From: DASXTW01 sp046726275
GTDB taxonomy: Bacteria; Actinomycetota; UBA4738
Direction: 5' to 3'
DNA length: 26,647 nt
Assembly (NCBI GenBank): GCA_046726275.1
Contig: JBKPAF010000031.1
Coordinates: forward strand, 1-26,647
The position numbers and the translations under genes were made by a program. Positions 14,993-26,125 of the stretch are shown piece after piece. Within the stretch, counting starts at the first letter, position 1, and each line of letters starts with the position of its first letter. Below the pieces are notes generated by a model, which was not told the origin of the DNA, searched no databases, and saw only the letters and a list, made by a program, of their open reading frames with translations.

Positions 14993-15144
14993 CTCGTGGT
15001 GGTGAGGGCGTCCAGCCGGGGCTGTAACCATGGCCCCGAGGGCCGGGTCTGTGCTCTCGTGGGCCTGCAACTCTTCGGCGCCTCGGGCCTCGGCCGGAGG
15101 GCGCTTCTTCGCGCGTACCAATCGCCCCGACTCATCCATCGACC

Positions 15145-16104
15145 ATGCGGCTAGCCGTCCTCTTTCCCGGGCAGGGGTCGCAGTATCCGGGGATGGCCGA
15201 CCCATGGCTCCAACACAAGGCCAGCAAGAGGGTCCTGCATCGAGCGTCGAAGGCCCTCGGATGGGACGTGATGGAGATCAGCCGCAACCCGGAGTCCCTG
15301 AAGCGGACAGACATCGTGCAGCCGGCCATCTTCGCGTGCGACGTCGCTGCTTATTCGGTGCTCAAGGCGGAGGGAGTCGCGTTCGAGGCGGCTGCGGGGC
15401 ACTCGCTGGGGGAATACGCGGCCCTCGTCGCGGCGGAGGTGCTCGACCTTCGTCGTGGACTGCAGGCGTTGGCGGTGAGGGCGTCGGCGATGCAGAAGGC
15501 CTCGGAAGAGAACCCCGGGGCGATGACGGCGGTGCTCGGGCTCTCGCTCCCGGAGGCGCGCGACGTGTGTGAGGTGGCCGGCCGAGGTGACGTCCTGGCC
15601 GTCGCGAACGAGAACGGGAGCAAACAGGTCGTGTTGTCCGGCTCGGTGTCGGCGGTCGAGCGGGCGGAGGAGTTCGCGCGCAGCCGCGGCGGCAGGACCG
15701 TGCGGCTCCAGGTCGCGGGGGCCTTCCACTCTCCTCTCATGGAATCTGCCGTACAGCCTGTCCGGGAGGCCCTGTCAAGGATCGAGTTCCGCACGCCCCG
15801 CTTCCCCATCGTGCCGAACGCGAGCGGTAAGCCGACGACCCAACCGCTCGTGCTGCGCGACCTGCTGGGGCGGCACGTGACCTCCCCCGTGAGGTGGGAG
15901 CTCTCGCTCCGGGCGATGGCCGAGATGGGCATCGACGGGTTCGTCGAGGCCGGGCCGGGGGACGTTCTTGGTAAGCTTGCCCGTCGGGCGGTCCCCGAGA
16001 GCCAGGTGCGCTCGGTCGGCTCTCCCGATGATGCCCGAGGCCTCGCCGAAGAGCTGCGCCGGCCGAGCGACATGACCCCGGCCACAGAGTCGTCCGAGAT
16101 ATGA
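15145..16104 (+). CDS. fabD: malonyl-CoA:ACP transacylase FabD
   Basis: Cytoplasmic FASII enzyme that transfers malonyl from CoA to the acyl carrier protein. The 319 residues show LFPGQGSQYPGM at the start (8-17), the nucleophile elbow GHSLGE with Ser87, and AGAFHSPLM with catalytic His195. DGFVEAGPGDVLGKLARR closes the domain. ATG 15145 is fixed by the conserved N-terminus, although no strong ribosome-binding site is visible. It is the first gene of the plus-strand cluster and ends in a 4-base ATGA overlap with the lipoyl-like gene. The C-terminus has an extra tail of about 25 residues. Confidence 0.96.
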   Translation: MRLAVLFPGQGSQYPGMADPWLQHKASKRVLHRASKALGWDVMEISRNPESLKRTDIVQPAIFACDVAAYSVLKAEGVAFEAAAGHSLGEYAALVAAEVLDLRRGLQALAVRASAMQKASEENPGAMTAVLGLSLPEARDVCEVAGRGDVLAVANENGSKQVVLSGSVSAVERAEEFARSRGGRTVRLQVAGAFHSPLMESAVQPVREALSRIEFRTPRFPIVPNASGKPTTQPLVLRDLLGRHVTSPVRWELSLRAMAEMGIDGFVEAGPGDVLGKLARRAVPESQVRSVGSPDDARGLAEELRRPSDMTPATESSEI

Positions 16105-16427
16105 GAGTGCAGAGCAGTCCCCGCTCGATGCCCCACGAAGTTGCTCCGGACTCCATGGGAGAGCCCGGCGGCTTCGGCTTCCGGTTGCTGGTCTCCCCGT
16201 CCGCCGGACGGATCAAGCACCTCCCCCCTTCTCGGTTCCATGACGGATACGAGTGGGTATCCCGAGGGCAGGCAGTGGTCCTGGTCGAGCAGGGGTCCGT
16301 CGCGGTCGAGGTGAAGAGTCCCATCGAGGCCAGGGTCGCCGGGATACTGGTCCGGGACGGCGAGCCGGTCCAGCCGGGGCAGCCGCTGGTGTGGTTGGAC
16401 GATTCTCCGAGGCGCCCTCCATCGTGA
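16101..16427 (+). CDS. lipoyl/biotinyl-fold protein lacking the modifiable lysine
   Basis: A 108-residue protein. From about 27 to 99 it looks like a complete hammerhead (lipoyl/biotinyl) domain: LLVSPSAGRIKHLPP, VSRGQAVVLVE, VAVEVKSPIEARVAGILV and RDGEPVQPGQPLVWL. In lipoyl domains the central turn reads E-T-D-K-A, and in biotin carriers E-A-M-K-M. Here it is E-Q-G-S-V, so Ser66 sits where the modified Lys should be. The ATG is shared with the fabD TGA (ATGA), so the protein is translationally coupled to fabD, and fabH follows after 13 bp. Its place within a FASII cluster suggests descent from an acetyl-CoA carboxylase carrier or an accessory role; neither is shown. Confident that it is a gene; function unknown. 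Confidence 0.8.
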   Translation: MRVQSSPRSMPHEVAPDSMGEPGGFGFRLLVSPSAGRIKHLPPSRFHDGYEWVSRGQAVVLVEQGSVAVEVKSPIEARVAGILVRDGEPVQPGQPLVWLDDSPRRPPS

Positions 16428-16440
16428 GCGAGGGAACGAC

Positions 16441-17478
16441 ATGACTTCTGGACGGTTCGCGCGGATCGCCGGGGTGGGCTCGGCGCTGCCCGACCGGGTC
16501 GTGCCGAACTCCTATTTCGAATCGATCGTCGACACCTCGGACCAGTGGATCCAGGAGCGAACGGGGATCAAGGAGCGGCGATTTGCAGGGCCTGACGAGT
16601 CGACGGCCAGTCTTACCGCCGACGCGGCGGCGCTGGCCCTCCGGCGCGCCGGCGTCGGACCGGAATCAGTCGATCTTCTCGTCGTCGCCACCTGCACGCC
16701 GGAGCGATCGATCCCCTCGACCGCCGCCTTCGTCCAAGCGCGCCTGGGGATGTCCTGTCCGTCGTTCGACCTGAACGCGGCGTGCGCCGGTTTCGTGTAC
16801 GGCTTGTCGGTGGCCGATTCCCAGATCCGGGCCGGCGCCGCCGACCGGATCATGCTGGTGGGAGCTGAGGTCCTGTCGCGGATCCTCGACATGACCGACC
16901 GCACCACGTGCGTCCTGTTCGGGGACGGAGCGGGGGCTGCACTCCTGGAGGCGAGCGACGAGCCCGGGGTCATCGAGTCACTCCTCGCGCTGAACGGCCA
17001 ACAGGCCGAGTTGCTCACCGTACCGGCGGGCGGGTCCGCGGAGCCGGTCACCATGGAAGGGCTGGAGCAACGCCGGAACCTCCTCCGGATGTTGGACGGC
17101 CAAGCGGTGTTCAAGCAGGCCGTGACCGCCATGGCCGACGCCTGCAAGCAGGTCCTGGACAAGGCCGGCCTGTCGCCCGAGGACGTGACGGTCGCCATCG
17201 GCCACCAGGCGAACGCGAGGATCCTGACGGCCTTGGGAAAGCGCCTGGACCTGGACCCCGACAGGGTTTTGATCGACATCGCCCACGTGGGGAACACGTC
17301 GGCCGCTTCCATCCCCATCGCGCTGGACCGCGCCTGGACCCGCGGCTTGCTGGGGCCGGGAGACATCGTCCTGACCGCGGCCTTCGGGGCCGGTATGGCC
17401 TGGGGGGCCAACGTCATCAGGTGGTCGATCCCGGCGCCGGCTGTCGAGGAGCCCACGGGGGAGGCCGCGCATGCCTGA
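16441..17478 (+). CDS. fabH: beta-ketoacyl-ACP synthase III FabH
   Basis: Initiating condensing enzyme of FASII, joining an acyl-CoA with malonyl-ACP. The 345 residues carry the thiolase-fold triad: Cys115 in NAACAGFVYGL, His255 in GHQANARI and Asn285 in HVGNTSAAS. DTSDQWIQERTGIKERR near the N-terminus and the closing GAGMAWGANVIRW are also FabH-typical. ATG 16441 has GAGGGAACGAC ahead of it. Its 3' end overlaps fabG by 8 bases. Primer preference (straight or branched acyl-CoA) cannot be read by eye. Confidence 0.96.
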   Translation: MTSGRFARIAGVGSALPDRVVPNSYFESIVDTSDQWIQERTGIKERRFAGPDESTASLTADAAALALRRAGVGPESVDLLVVATCTPERSIPSTAAFVQARLGMSCPSFDLNAACAGFVYGLSVADSQIRAGAADRIMLVGAEVLSRILDMTDRTTCVLFGDGAGAALLEASDEPGVIESLLALNGQQAELLTVPAGGSAEPVTMEGLEQRRNLLRMLDGQAVFKQAVTAMADACKQVLDKAGLSPEDVTVAIGHQANARILTALGKRLDLDPDRVLIDIAHVGNTSAASIPIALDRAWTRGLLGPGDIVLTAAFGAGMAWGANVIRWSIPAPAVEEPTGEAAHA

Positions 17479-18217
17479 CCGCGAGGCGACGATCGCTCTG
17501 GTCACCGGGGCGTCGCGTGGCATCGGCCATGCCTCCTGCCTGGCCCTCGCCCGCGCCGGCCTGGCGGTCGCGGTCGGCTACCGATCCGATCCCGAGGGAG
17601 CCGAGGAGGCGGTGGCCAAGGCAACGTCGGAGGGCGTTCGGGCCCTCGCCGTCATCATCGACGTGCGGAACGAAGACTCCGTCGAGAAGGCTTTCAAGGC
17701 CGTGGAGGGTGACCTCGGACCGGTTCGAGTCCTGGTCAACAACGCCGGCTTCACCCGAGACGGCCTGGCCGTGAAGTACAGCACCGAAAACTGGGACGCC
17801 ACGCTCGACACCAACCTTCGAGGGGCGTTCCTGTGCAGCCGCCGAGCGATGGCGGCCATGCTGAAGGCCAGATGGGGAAGGATCATCAACGTGGCTTCGG
17901 CGGCTGCGCTCCGGGGCAACGCCGGACAGGCGGCGTATTCGGCCTCCAAGGCGGGGCTCCTGGGCATGACCAAGTCCCTCGCTCGGGAGCTCGGCGGGCG
18001 AGGGATCACGGTTAATGCCGTGTGTCCTGGATTCGTCGCCACCCGGATGACCGAGCCGCAGGGCGAGGACATCCGTCAGCGCTACCTCGAGATGACCCCG
18101 ACCGGCCGGTTCGGCACGGCGGAAGAGGTGGCTGCCGTGATCGCGTTCCTGGCGGGACCAGAGGCGAGCTACGTCAACGGCGCGACCATCGCGGTCGACG
18201 GCGGCCTCACCGCCTGA
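17471..18217 (+). CDS. fabG: 3-oxoacyl-ACP reductase FabG
   Basis: NADPH-dependent short-chain dehydrogenase that reduces 3-oxoacyl-ACP in FASII. The 248 residues show the Rossmann motif TGASRGIGH (12-20), NNAG (90-93), and the catalytic tetrad Asn115 (DTNLRGAF), Ser143 (NVASAAA), Tyr156 and Lys160 (YSASK). GGLTA at the end is typical. The ATG at 17471 lies inside the fabH 3' end (8-base overlap), so translation is coupled. Clustering with fabD, fabH, acpP and fabF supports FabG over the many other short-chain dehydrogenases. Confidence 0.94.
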   Translation: MPDREATIALVTGASRGIGHASCLALARAGLAVAVGYRSDPEGAEEAVAKATSEGVRALAVIIDVRNEDSVEKAFKAVEGDLGPVRVLVNNAGFTRDGLAVKYSTENWDATLDTNLRGAFLCSRRAMAAMLKARWGRIINVASAAALRGNAGQAAYSASKAGLLGMTKSLARELGGRGITVNAVCPGFVATRMTEPQGEDIRQRYLEMTPTGRFGTAEEVAAVIAFLAGPEASYVNGATIAVDGGLTA

Positions 18218-18278
18218 AAGGTTAGATTCTTCGTCTCGACGGGCGCGTGAGCCCGGCATGGAAGGGGGAAACGACATC

Positions 18279-18530
18279 ATGGAGATGGCGGAGCTGGAAC
18301 AGAAGGTCTGCAAGATCCTTGCCGACAACCTGTCGGTCCCGGTGGAGCAGGTCACGCCCGCGGCGCGCTTCCAGGAGGATCTCGACGCCGACTCGCTCGA
18401 CCTCGTGGAGGCGGTTCTCGCTCTGGAAGAGGAGTTTGGGGTGACCATCCCGGAAGAGGAGATGGAGGGTGTCAGGACCGTCGGCCAGGCGGTTCAGCTC
18501 GTCGCCACCAAGCTCGGGGTTGCCGCCTAG
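18279..18530 (+). CDS. acpP: acyl carrier protein
   Basis: Carrier of acyl intermediates in FASII. The protein has 83 residues from ATG 18279, is strongly acidic, and has the phosphopantetheine site DADSLDLVEAVLALEEEFG with Ser39. It begins MEMAELEQKVCKILADNL and ends in LVATKLGVAA. ATG 18279 is preferred because AAGGGGGAA lies about 9 nt upstream; in-frame ATGs at 18258 and 18285 are alternatives. About 60 bp separate it from fabG, the largest gap in the cluster, and the fabF GTG follows its TAG directly. Confidence 0.95.
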   Translation: MEMAELEQKVCKILADNLSVPVEQVTPAARFQEDLDADSLDLVEAVLALEEEFGVTIPEEEMEGVRTVGQAVQLVATKLGVAA

Positions 18531-19760
18531 GTGAATCGGGTCGTCGTCACGGGGTTCGGGCCGGTCGCGCCGGTCGGAGTCGGCGTTGAACCGTTCTGGG
18601 AGGCGCTCATCGCAGGACACTCCGGTATCGGCCGGATCCAGCGCTTCGATCCGTCGGATCTTCCCGTCCAGATCGCTGGCGAGGTGCACGACTTCACCCC
18701 CGAGGAGTGGATGACCCCGAAGGAAGTAAAACGGACGGATCGGGTCGTCCACTTCGCTATCGCCGCGGCCAAGCTCGCGTGGGCAGACGCCGGGGAACCC
18801 TCGGTCGACCGGGCTCGGACCGGCGTGATGTTCTCAACCGGCATCGGTGGCCTGGAAAGTCTTCTGAGGCAGCACCTCGTGTTGCTGGAGAAGGGGCCGG
18901 ACCGTGTCAGCCCTTTCATGGTCCCCATGCTGATGCCCAACGCCGCGGCCGGACACGTTGCCATGGCCTTCGGTTTCACCGGACCTAATGCTTGTATCAC
19001 GACTGCGTGCGCGGCAGGGTCACACGCCGTGGGCGAGGCGTTCAGGCTGATCAAGTACGGACTGGCCGACGTGTGCATCGCGGGGGGGACCGAGGCCAGC
19101 ATCCTTCCCATGACCGTGGCAGGGTTCGCGCAGATGCAGGCGCTGACCCGGAACCCCGATCCGACGAAGGCCAGCCGGCCCTTCGACAAGAACCGCGACG
19201 GCTTCGTCCTGTCCGAAGGCGCCGGGGCGCTCGTCGTGGAAGAGGCGGGGCGGGCCGAGGCCAGAGGCGCCAGGATCTACGCCGAGGTGTGCGGGTATGG
19301 GGCCTCGGCGGACGCCCACCACATCACGGCCCCGGAACCGGAAGGGCTGGGCGCCATCCAGGCGGTCCAGGCCGCCCTGGAGGAGGCTGGCGAGCCGCCG
19401 GACGCCGTCGACTACATCAATGCGCATGGCACGTCCACCCCCTTGAACGACGCGGCCGAGTCGCGCGCCATCAAGAAGTCCCTCGGGGAGCACGCCTACC
19501 AGGCGGCGGTCTCCTCGACCAAGTCGATGACCGGACACATGCTCGGCGCCGCGGGCGCGATCGAGGCCGGTGTGGCAGCCATGGCCATCCAGACCGGCGT
19601 CATCCCCCCGACCATCAACTACGAGACTCCTGACGAAGACTGCGACCTGGATTACGTGCCGAACCAGTCGCGTCGGGGTGACGTGCGGCTGGCCCTTTCC
19701 AACGCGTTCGGGTTCGGCGGCCACAACGCGGTCGTGGCCCTCCGCCGGTACGAATCCTGA
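18531..19760 (+). CDS. fabF: beta-ketoacyl-ACP synthase II FabF
   Basis: Elongating condensing enzyme of FASII. The 409 residues contain the Cys-His-His centre: Cys160 in TTACAAGSHAVGEA, His299 in NAHGTSTPLND and His336 in KSMTGHMLGA, with Lys331 beside it. The N-terminus VVVTGFGPVAPVGVG and the C-terminal SNAFGFGGHNAVV are diagnostic. The start is GTG at 18531, immediately after the acpP TAG, so translation must be coupled. It is the last gene of the cluster and converges on ndk with 44 bp between stops. No dehydratase (fabZ) or enoyl reductase (fabI) gene is present here. Confidence 0.97.
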   Translation: MNRVVVTGFGPVAPVGVGVEPFWEALIAGHSGIGRIQRFDPSDLPVQIAGEVHDFTPEEWMTPKEVKRTDRVVHFAIAAAKLAWADAGEPSVDRARTGVMFSTGIGGLESLLRQHLVLLEKGPDRVSPFMVPMLMPNAAAGHVAMAFGFTGPNACITTACAAGSHAVGEAFRLIKYGLADVCIAGGTEASILPMTVAGFAQMQALTRNPDPTKASRPFDKNRDGFVLSEGAGALVVEEAGRAEARGARIYAEVCGYGASADAHHITAPEPEGLGAIQAVQAALEEAGEPPDAVDYINAHGTSTPLNDAAESRAIKKSLGEHAYQAAVSSTKSMTGHMLGAAGAIEAGVAAMAIQTGVIPPTINYETPDEDCDLDYVPNQSRRGDVRLALSNAFGFGGHNAVVALRRYES

Positions 19761-19776
19761 GTTCGTTGTACTGATC

Positions 19777-19791
19777 GGCGCGGGCAGCGCC
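19777..19791. terminator. small GC stem-loop between convergent fabF and ndk
   Basis: GGCGC and GCGCC flank GGGCA in the 44-bp gap between two convergent stop codons. The stem is only 5 bp and no T-tract is present. Position favours a bidirectional terminator, but the structure is weak. Confidence 0.3.
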
Positions 19792-19804
19792 CTGCGTCCG
19801 ATGG

Positions 19805-20212
19805 TCAGTCGGGGAAGAACAGCGCAAGCTCCCGGGCGGCGGACTCGGGCGAGTCGCTCCCGTGGACCAGGTTTTCAGTGATCTCGATGCCGAAGTCGCC
19901 TCTGATCGTTCCCTGGGCAGCCTTGGCCGGGTCGGTCGCGCCCATCAGTGCACGGAGGACCGAGATGGCCTCCCGGCCCCTCACCTTGGCCACGATGACC
20001 TCGCCGGAGGTGATGAACTCGACCAGCTCGCCGAAAAAGGCCTTCTCCACGTGCTCGGCGTAGTGCCGTTGGGCCAGCTCGCGATCGATCGTCATGGTGC
20101 GCATCTCATCGATGCGCAGTCCCTTCCGCTCGAGACGGGAGATGATCTCTCCCACCAGTCCGCGTTTGACCGCATCCGGCTTGATGATGAGCAGCGTTGC
20201 TTCTTCGCCCAT
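19805..20212 (-). CDS. ndk: nucleoside-diphosphate kinase
   Basis: Transfers the gamma phosphate of ATP to nucleoside diphosphates through a phospho-histidine. The 135 residues contain the N-terminal LLIIKPDAVKRGLVGEIISR, the nucleotide-binding RALMGATDPAKAAQGTIRGD, and the active-site motif ENLVHGSDSPESA with His117. Length is typical. ATG 20212 has GAAGGA about 9 nt upstream. It follows folC by 37 bp and is probably the last gene of the valS-folC-ndk transcript. Confidence 0.97.
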   Translation of the reverse strand: MGEEATLLIIKPDAVKRGLVGEIISRLERKGLRIDEMRTMTIDRELAQRHYAEHVEKAFFGELVEFITSGEVIVAKVRGREAISVLRALMGATDPAKAAQGTIRGDFGIEITENLVHGSDSPESAARELALFFPD

Positions 20213-20249
20213 ACCACAGCGTCCTTCAGATCTCCGTCGGGTGGTTCGA

Positions 20250-21539
20250 TCAGGCGCCCATGAACAGTGGGCGCGCGTCGCCGACAGTATAGAAAGAGCC
20301 TGTCACCAGGATCAGGTCCTCGGGTCCGGCGGACTCTCGGGCCGAGCCGACTGCCTCGGCCACCGAGGGGAAGATGGCCGCCTCTTCCACACCCGAGGCT
20401 CGCAGAGCGGTGGCCAGCCGCTCGGGTTGCGCCGAGCGAGGGCTCGCGTTCACCGTCACGTACGCCAGGTCCGTGATTGGGGCGAGGAGCCTTGCCACCG
20501 TTTCCACATCTTTGTCCCCGAACATCGCCATGACCAGATGGAGCCGGTCCCATTGGAAGGCCTCCTGAAGGGCGGAGACCAACGATTCGGCGGCGTCCGG
20601 GTTGTGCGCGCCGTCGAGGACGACCAACGGTCGATGAGCCACGACCTCGATCCGCCCCGGCGAGGAAGCCTTCCTGAAAGCCCCCCTAACGGCGTCGTCC
20701 CCCAGTGACCTTCCCAGCAGAGCCTCGCACGCGACGATCGACGCGGCGGCGTTGCGCGCCGCTTGCTCCCCGAACAGCGGGATGAATACGTCCTCGTAGC
20801 CGTCGTTGACTCCCCGAACCGAAACCGACTGGCCACCGACGCCCTGCGTCCGGGAGGTCATGGCGAAGTCCCTGCCCTCCAGCACCATCGAGGCGTCCAT
20901 CTCCTTGCACCGCCGCTCGATTACCGCCAGAGGCCCTGAACGCTGTTCGCGGACCACCGCGATCCGTCCTTCCTTAATGATCCCGGCTTTCTCCTCCGCG
21001 ATGTCTTCGACGGAGGGACCGAGGTGCTCCACGTGGTCCAGACCGATCGGACACACGACGGCGACATCGCTTCGGATCAGGTTGGTCGCGTCCCAAATTC
21101 CCCCCATGCCGACCTCGAACACGCCAAGTCCCACCGGTTTGTCGGCGAACCACAGATAGGCCAGCGCCGTGAGGGTCTCGAAGTAGGTCACACGCCCACC
21201 GAGCCCGTCGACGTTCTCCAGGAACGGGAGGACGTGCTCGTATGCCTCGGCGAACTCCTCTCCGGAGATCGGCTCGTCGCACACCGAGATCCTTTCAGTC
21301 ACGCCGGTGACGTGAGGGGAGATGAAGGTTCCCGTGGTGAGACCGTGCGCGCAGGCCAATGCGGTCACCAGGCGTGCGGTGGTGGTCTTGCCGTTCGTCC
21401 CCGTGATGTGCACGGTGGGATAGGTGAGCTGGGGGTCCGCCATCAGCTCCGCCACCGCGCGGATGCGGTCAAGGCTCGGGTTCGGCATGCGCTCGGATTG
21501 GCGCGAGTCGAGGTCGCGGATGGCCTCGTCGTAATTCAC
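20250..21539 (-). CDS. folC: folylpolyglutamate synthase/dihydrofolate synthase FolC
   Basis: Mur-ligase-family enzyme that adds glutamate to dihydropteroate and folates using ATP. About 429 residues. The N-terminal MNYDEAIRDLDSR is typical of FolC, and the P-loop is VHITGTNGKTTT (43-54). The Mur-type FEVGMGGIWDATN and the C-terminal-domain motif LDGAHNPDAAESL are clear, and LVTGSFYTVGDAR ends the fold. The frame is open upstream over the valS 3' end, but the conserved start is GTG at 21539, 22 nt after the valS stop. The ribosome-binding site is weak. Confidence 0.95.
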   Translation of the reverse strand: MNYDEAIRDLDSRQSERMPNPSLDRIRAVAELMADPQLTYPTVHITGTNGKTTTARLVTALACAHGLTTGTFISPHVTGVTERISVCDEPISGEEFAEAYEHVLPFLENVDGLGGRVTYFETLTALAYLWFADKPVGLGVFEVGMGGIWDATNLIRSDVAVVCPIGLDHVEHLGPSVEDIAEEKAGIIKEGRIAVVREQRSGPLAVIERRCKEMDASMVLEGRDFAMTSRTQGVGGQSVSVRGVNDGYEDVFIPLFGEQAARNAAASIVACEALLGRSLGDDAVRGAFRKASSPGRIEVVAHRPLVVLDGAHNPDAAESLVSALQEAFQWDRLHLVMAMFGDKDVETVARLLAPITDLAYVTVNASPRSAQPERLATALRASGVEEAAIFPSVAEAVGSARESAGPEDLILVTGSFYTVGDARPLFMGA

Positions 21540-21561
21540 GGACTCGATCCAGCCACGATGA

Positions 21562-24249
<2,688 letters not shown>

Positions 24250-24311
24250 GGTTGGGTTCCTCGGTACGGCGAACTCGAAGGGGTTGGGGATGCTGAGCGC
24301 CGGGCGAACGA

Positions 24312-25445
24312 CTACGCGGTCGGGTGAGCCGGACCGGCGTCGCCCGGCTCGCGTACGCCTACCGCGTATGACCGTGTGAGCTCCACGCCATCAGTGTACC
24401 CCGCGACGAATCCGGGGATCCGCATCCAGAACGTCGACCCCTTGCCGGGCGTGCTCCGGACTGAGGCCGAGCCCCCATGGGCCTCGGCGATCGCCTTGAC
24501 AATGGCCAGCCCGAGCCCGGTCCCACCGGAGCCGCGCGATCGTCCGTCGTCGCCCCTGGCGAATCGCTCGAAGATCCGATCCTGCTGATCCACGGGGATC
24601 CCCATCCCACCATCGGAGACTTCCAGGATCACGTGGCCGTCGTCGGCCCGTCCCACGATCGCCACGGAATCCCCCTCCGAGGTGAACTTCACCGCGTTCT
24701 CCACCAGCGCGTCCAGGGCGAATCGGATCCGCTCTCGGTCGGCGTCCACCGTTCCCGAGGCTTCTACCCATATCTCCCACCGGCGAGGGACGGTGACGCT
24801 CCACCTCCGTCCGCTCTCCTCGACCAGTTCCTCGACATCCACCGGCCCTCGATGCAGGAAATCGGGATGCTCGGCCGAAGCCAGGACCAGCAGACGCTCG
24901 GAGATCCTGGCGAGACGGCCCAGCTCGTCCAGCACGACCTCGGCGTCCTCCGCCGCCTGAGCCCCTTCGGAGACTTCTCGGATGAGCTCAGCGTGCCCGC
25001 GGGCAACGGTGATGGGCGTTCGCAACTCGTGGGAGGCGTCCCGGATGAACTCCCGATGGCGCTCGAGCATCCGGTGCTCGGTCTCGGCCAGTCTCCTGAC
25101 CTCTTCGGTGGCCGCCTGCCGCCGCGTGGCGTGCCACACCATCGCCACGAACATGGCGGCCATGAGCGGCACCTCGGCCAGCTCGTCCGGGCCATGATCT
25201 CCGTTGCTCACGGCGTGGAGGAGCGCCAAGCCCGTCACCACCACCACGACGGAGAGCACCGCCACGGTCGATCGGACGCTCCAGATCCTGAGGCCGTAGA
25301 CGATGGTCAGGCTGACCCAGATGAAGTGGAACGGAATCGTCTCCCATCGTGTCAGCTTGAACAGCACGATCACATTCGCCAGGGCGAACAGCGCCCAGAC
25401 AACCTCGGGCCAATACTTACGAAGGGTCGAGCCGATACCCGACAT
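24312..25445 (-). CDS. membrane sensor histidine kinase
   Basis: Sensor kinase of 377 residues. Four hydrophobic segments lie at about 14-30, 38-55, 58-78 and 88-105, with little room for an external sensor domain, so it may sense within the membrane. There is no clear HAMP domain. The HisKA domain has DASHELRTPI with phospho-accepting His139. The ATPase domain has Asn250 (DALVENAVKF), the G1 box DGGMGIP (278-284) and the G2 box GTGLGLAI (308-315). The start is ATG 25445, which overlaps the regulator gene by 29 bases. The longer open frame upstream is a shadow of the regulator. Its partner is the regulator at 25417-26082. The signal is unknown. Confidence 0.93.
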   Translation of the reverse strand: MSGIGSTLRKYWPEVVWALFALANVIVLFKLTRWETIPFHFIWVSLTIVYGLRIWSVRSTVAVLSVVVVVTGLALLHAVSNGDHGPDELAEVPLMAAMFVAMVWHATRRQAATEEVRRLAETEHRMLERHREFIRDASHELRTPITVARGHAELIREVSEGAQAAEDAEVVLDELGRLARISERLLVLASAEHPDFLHRGPVDVEELVEESGRRWSVTVPRRWEIWVEASGTVDADRERIRFALDALVENAVKFTSEGDSVAIVGRADDGHVILEVSDGGMGIPVDQQDRIFERFARGDDGRSRGSGGTGLGLAIVKAIAEAHGGSASVRSTPGKGSTFWMRIPGFVAGYTDGVELTRSYAVGVREPGDAGPAHPTA

Positions 25446-26082
25446 TTCGCACCGTTTCGATGAGCTCCGCGCCGAGCTTCGACCGGAGCCGTCCCACATA
25501 GACGTCCACCACATTGCTCCCCGGATCGAACGAATAGCCCCACACGTCCGCCAGCAGCTCCTCCCGCGAGCAGACCTCGCCCGCCTTCCGCATGAGGTAC
25601 TGGAGCAGGAGGAACTCCCGCTCGGACAGGCTCACCGGCCCGGAGCCGCGGTCGGCAACCCTTCGCACCAGATCCAGGGTGACGTGACCCGCCGTAAGGA
25701 GGCGTGGGGCCACGGAGGCCTCGGGCTGTCGGAGCCGAGCTCGAACTCGTGCGAGGAGCTCCGCGAGGGCGAACGGCTTGGGAAGGTAGTCACTGGCTCC
25801 GAGCTCGAGGCATCGGACCTTCGAGTCAACGTCGGACAACGCCGACAGGATCAGCACGCGCTGCTCGGGCCGCGAATCCAAGATGCCCTGAAGGACCGAG
25901 ACGCCGTCGAGGCCGGGGAGGAGGAGATCGAGGACGACCAGCTCGTATCGGCGGCTGCGCGCAAGCTCGAGCGCCCGCAGGCCGTCGTGGGCACTGTCCA
26001 CCCCCAGGCCCTCCGCGGAAAGAGCACGCGAGATGAAGCTCACGATCCGAGGCTCGTCATCGACGAGGAGGACACGGGACAT
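25417..26082 (-). CDS. OmpR/PhoB-family response regulator
   Basis: Two-domain transcription factor of 221 residues. The receiver (1-118) has the acidic pair DDE (8-10), phospho-accepting Asp52 (VLDLLLPG) and Lys102 (LPKPFALAELL). The C-terminal winged helix (about 127-219) shows SLSEREFLLLQYLMRKAGEVCSREELLADVWG in two adjoining parts and the wing RNVGYRL. ATG 26082 has AGGAT about 10 nt upstream. It is co-transcribed with the kinase (29-base overlap). Helically phased repeats just upstream may be its own binding site. Confidence 0.95.
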   Translation of the reverse strand: MSRVLLVDDEPRIVSFISRALSAEGLGVDSAHDGLRALELARSRRYELVVLDLLLPGLDGVSVLQGILDSRPEQRVLILSALSDVDSKVRCLELGASDYLPKPFALAELLARVRARLRQPEASVAPRLLTAGHVTLDLVRRVADRGSGPVSLSEREFLLLQYLMRKAGEVCSREELLADVWGYSFDPGSNVVDVYVGRLRSKLGAELIETVRNVGYRLDPS

Positions 26083-26125
26083 TCCAAACGAATCCTAGGC
26101 AATCTCTCGGTCGCAGGCGCAGCAG

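Noticed and set aside
15030..15572. Plus-strand frame starting upstream of fabD, possible upstream ORF
   Set aside because: It is out of frame with fabD, overlaps most of the fabD 5' half and has no ribosome-binding site or family resemblance.
16101..16427. Annotation as accB (biotin carboxyl carrier protein)
   Set aside because: The biotinylation Lys and its EAMKM context are absent, so it cannot be called a functional carrier.
16512..17456. 314-codon minus-strand frame opposite fabH
   Set aside because: FabH on the plus strand has a complete catalytic triad; the antisense frame shows no domain.
24250..24311. T-box leader before valS
   Set aside because: The gap is only 62 bp and no T-box consensus or specifier-type stem is present.
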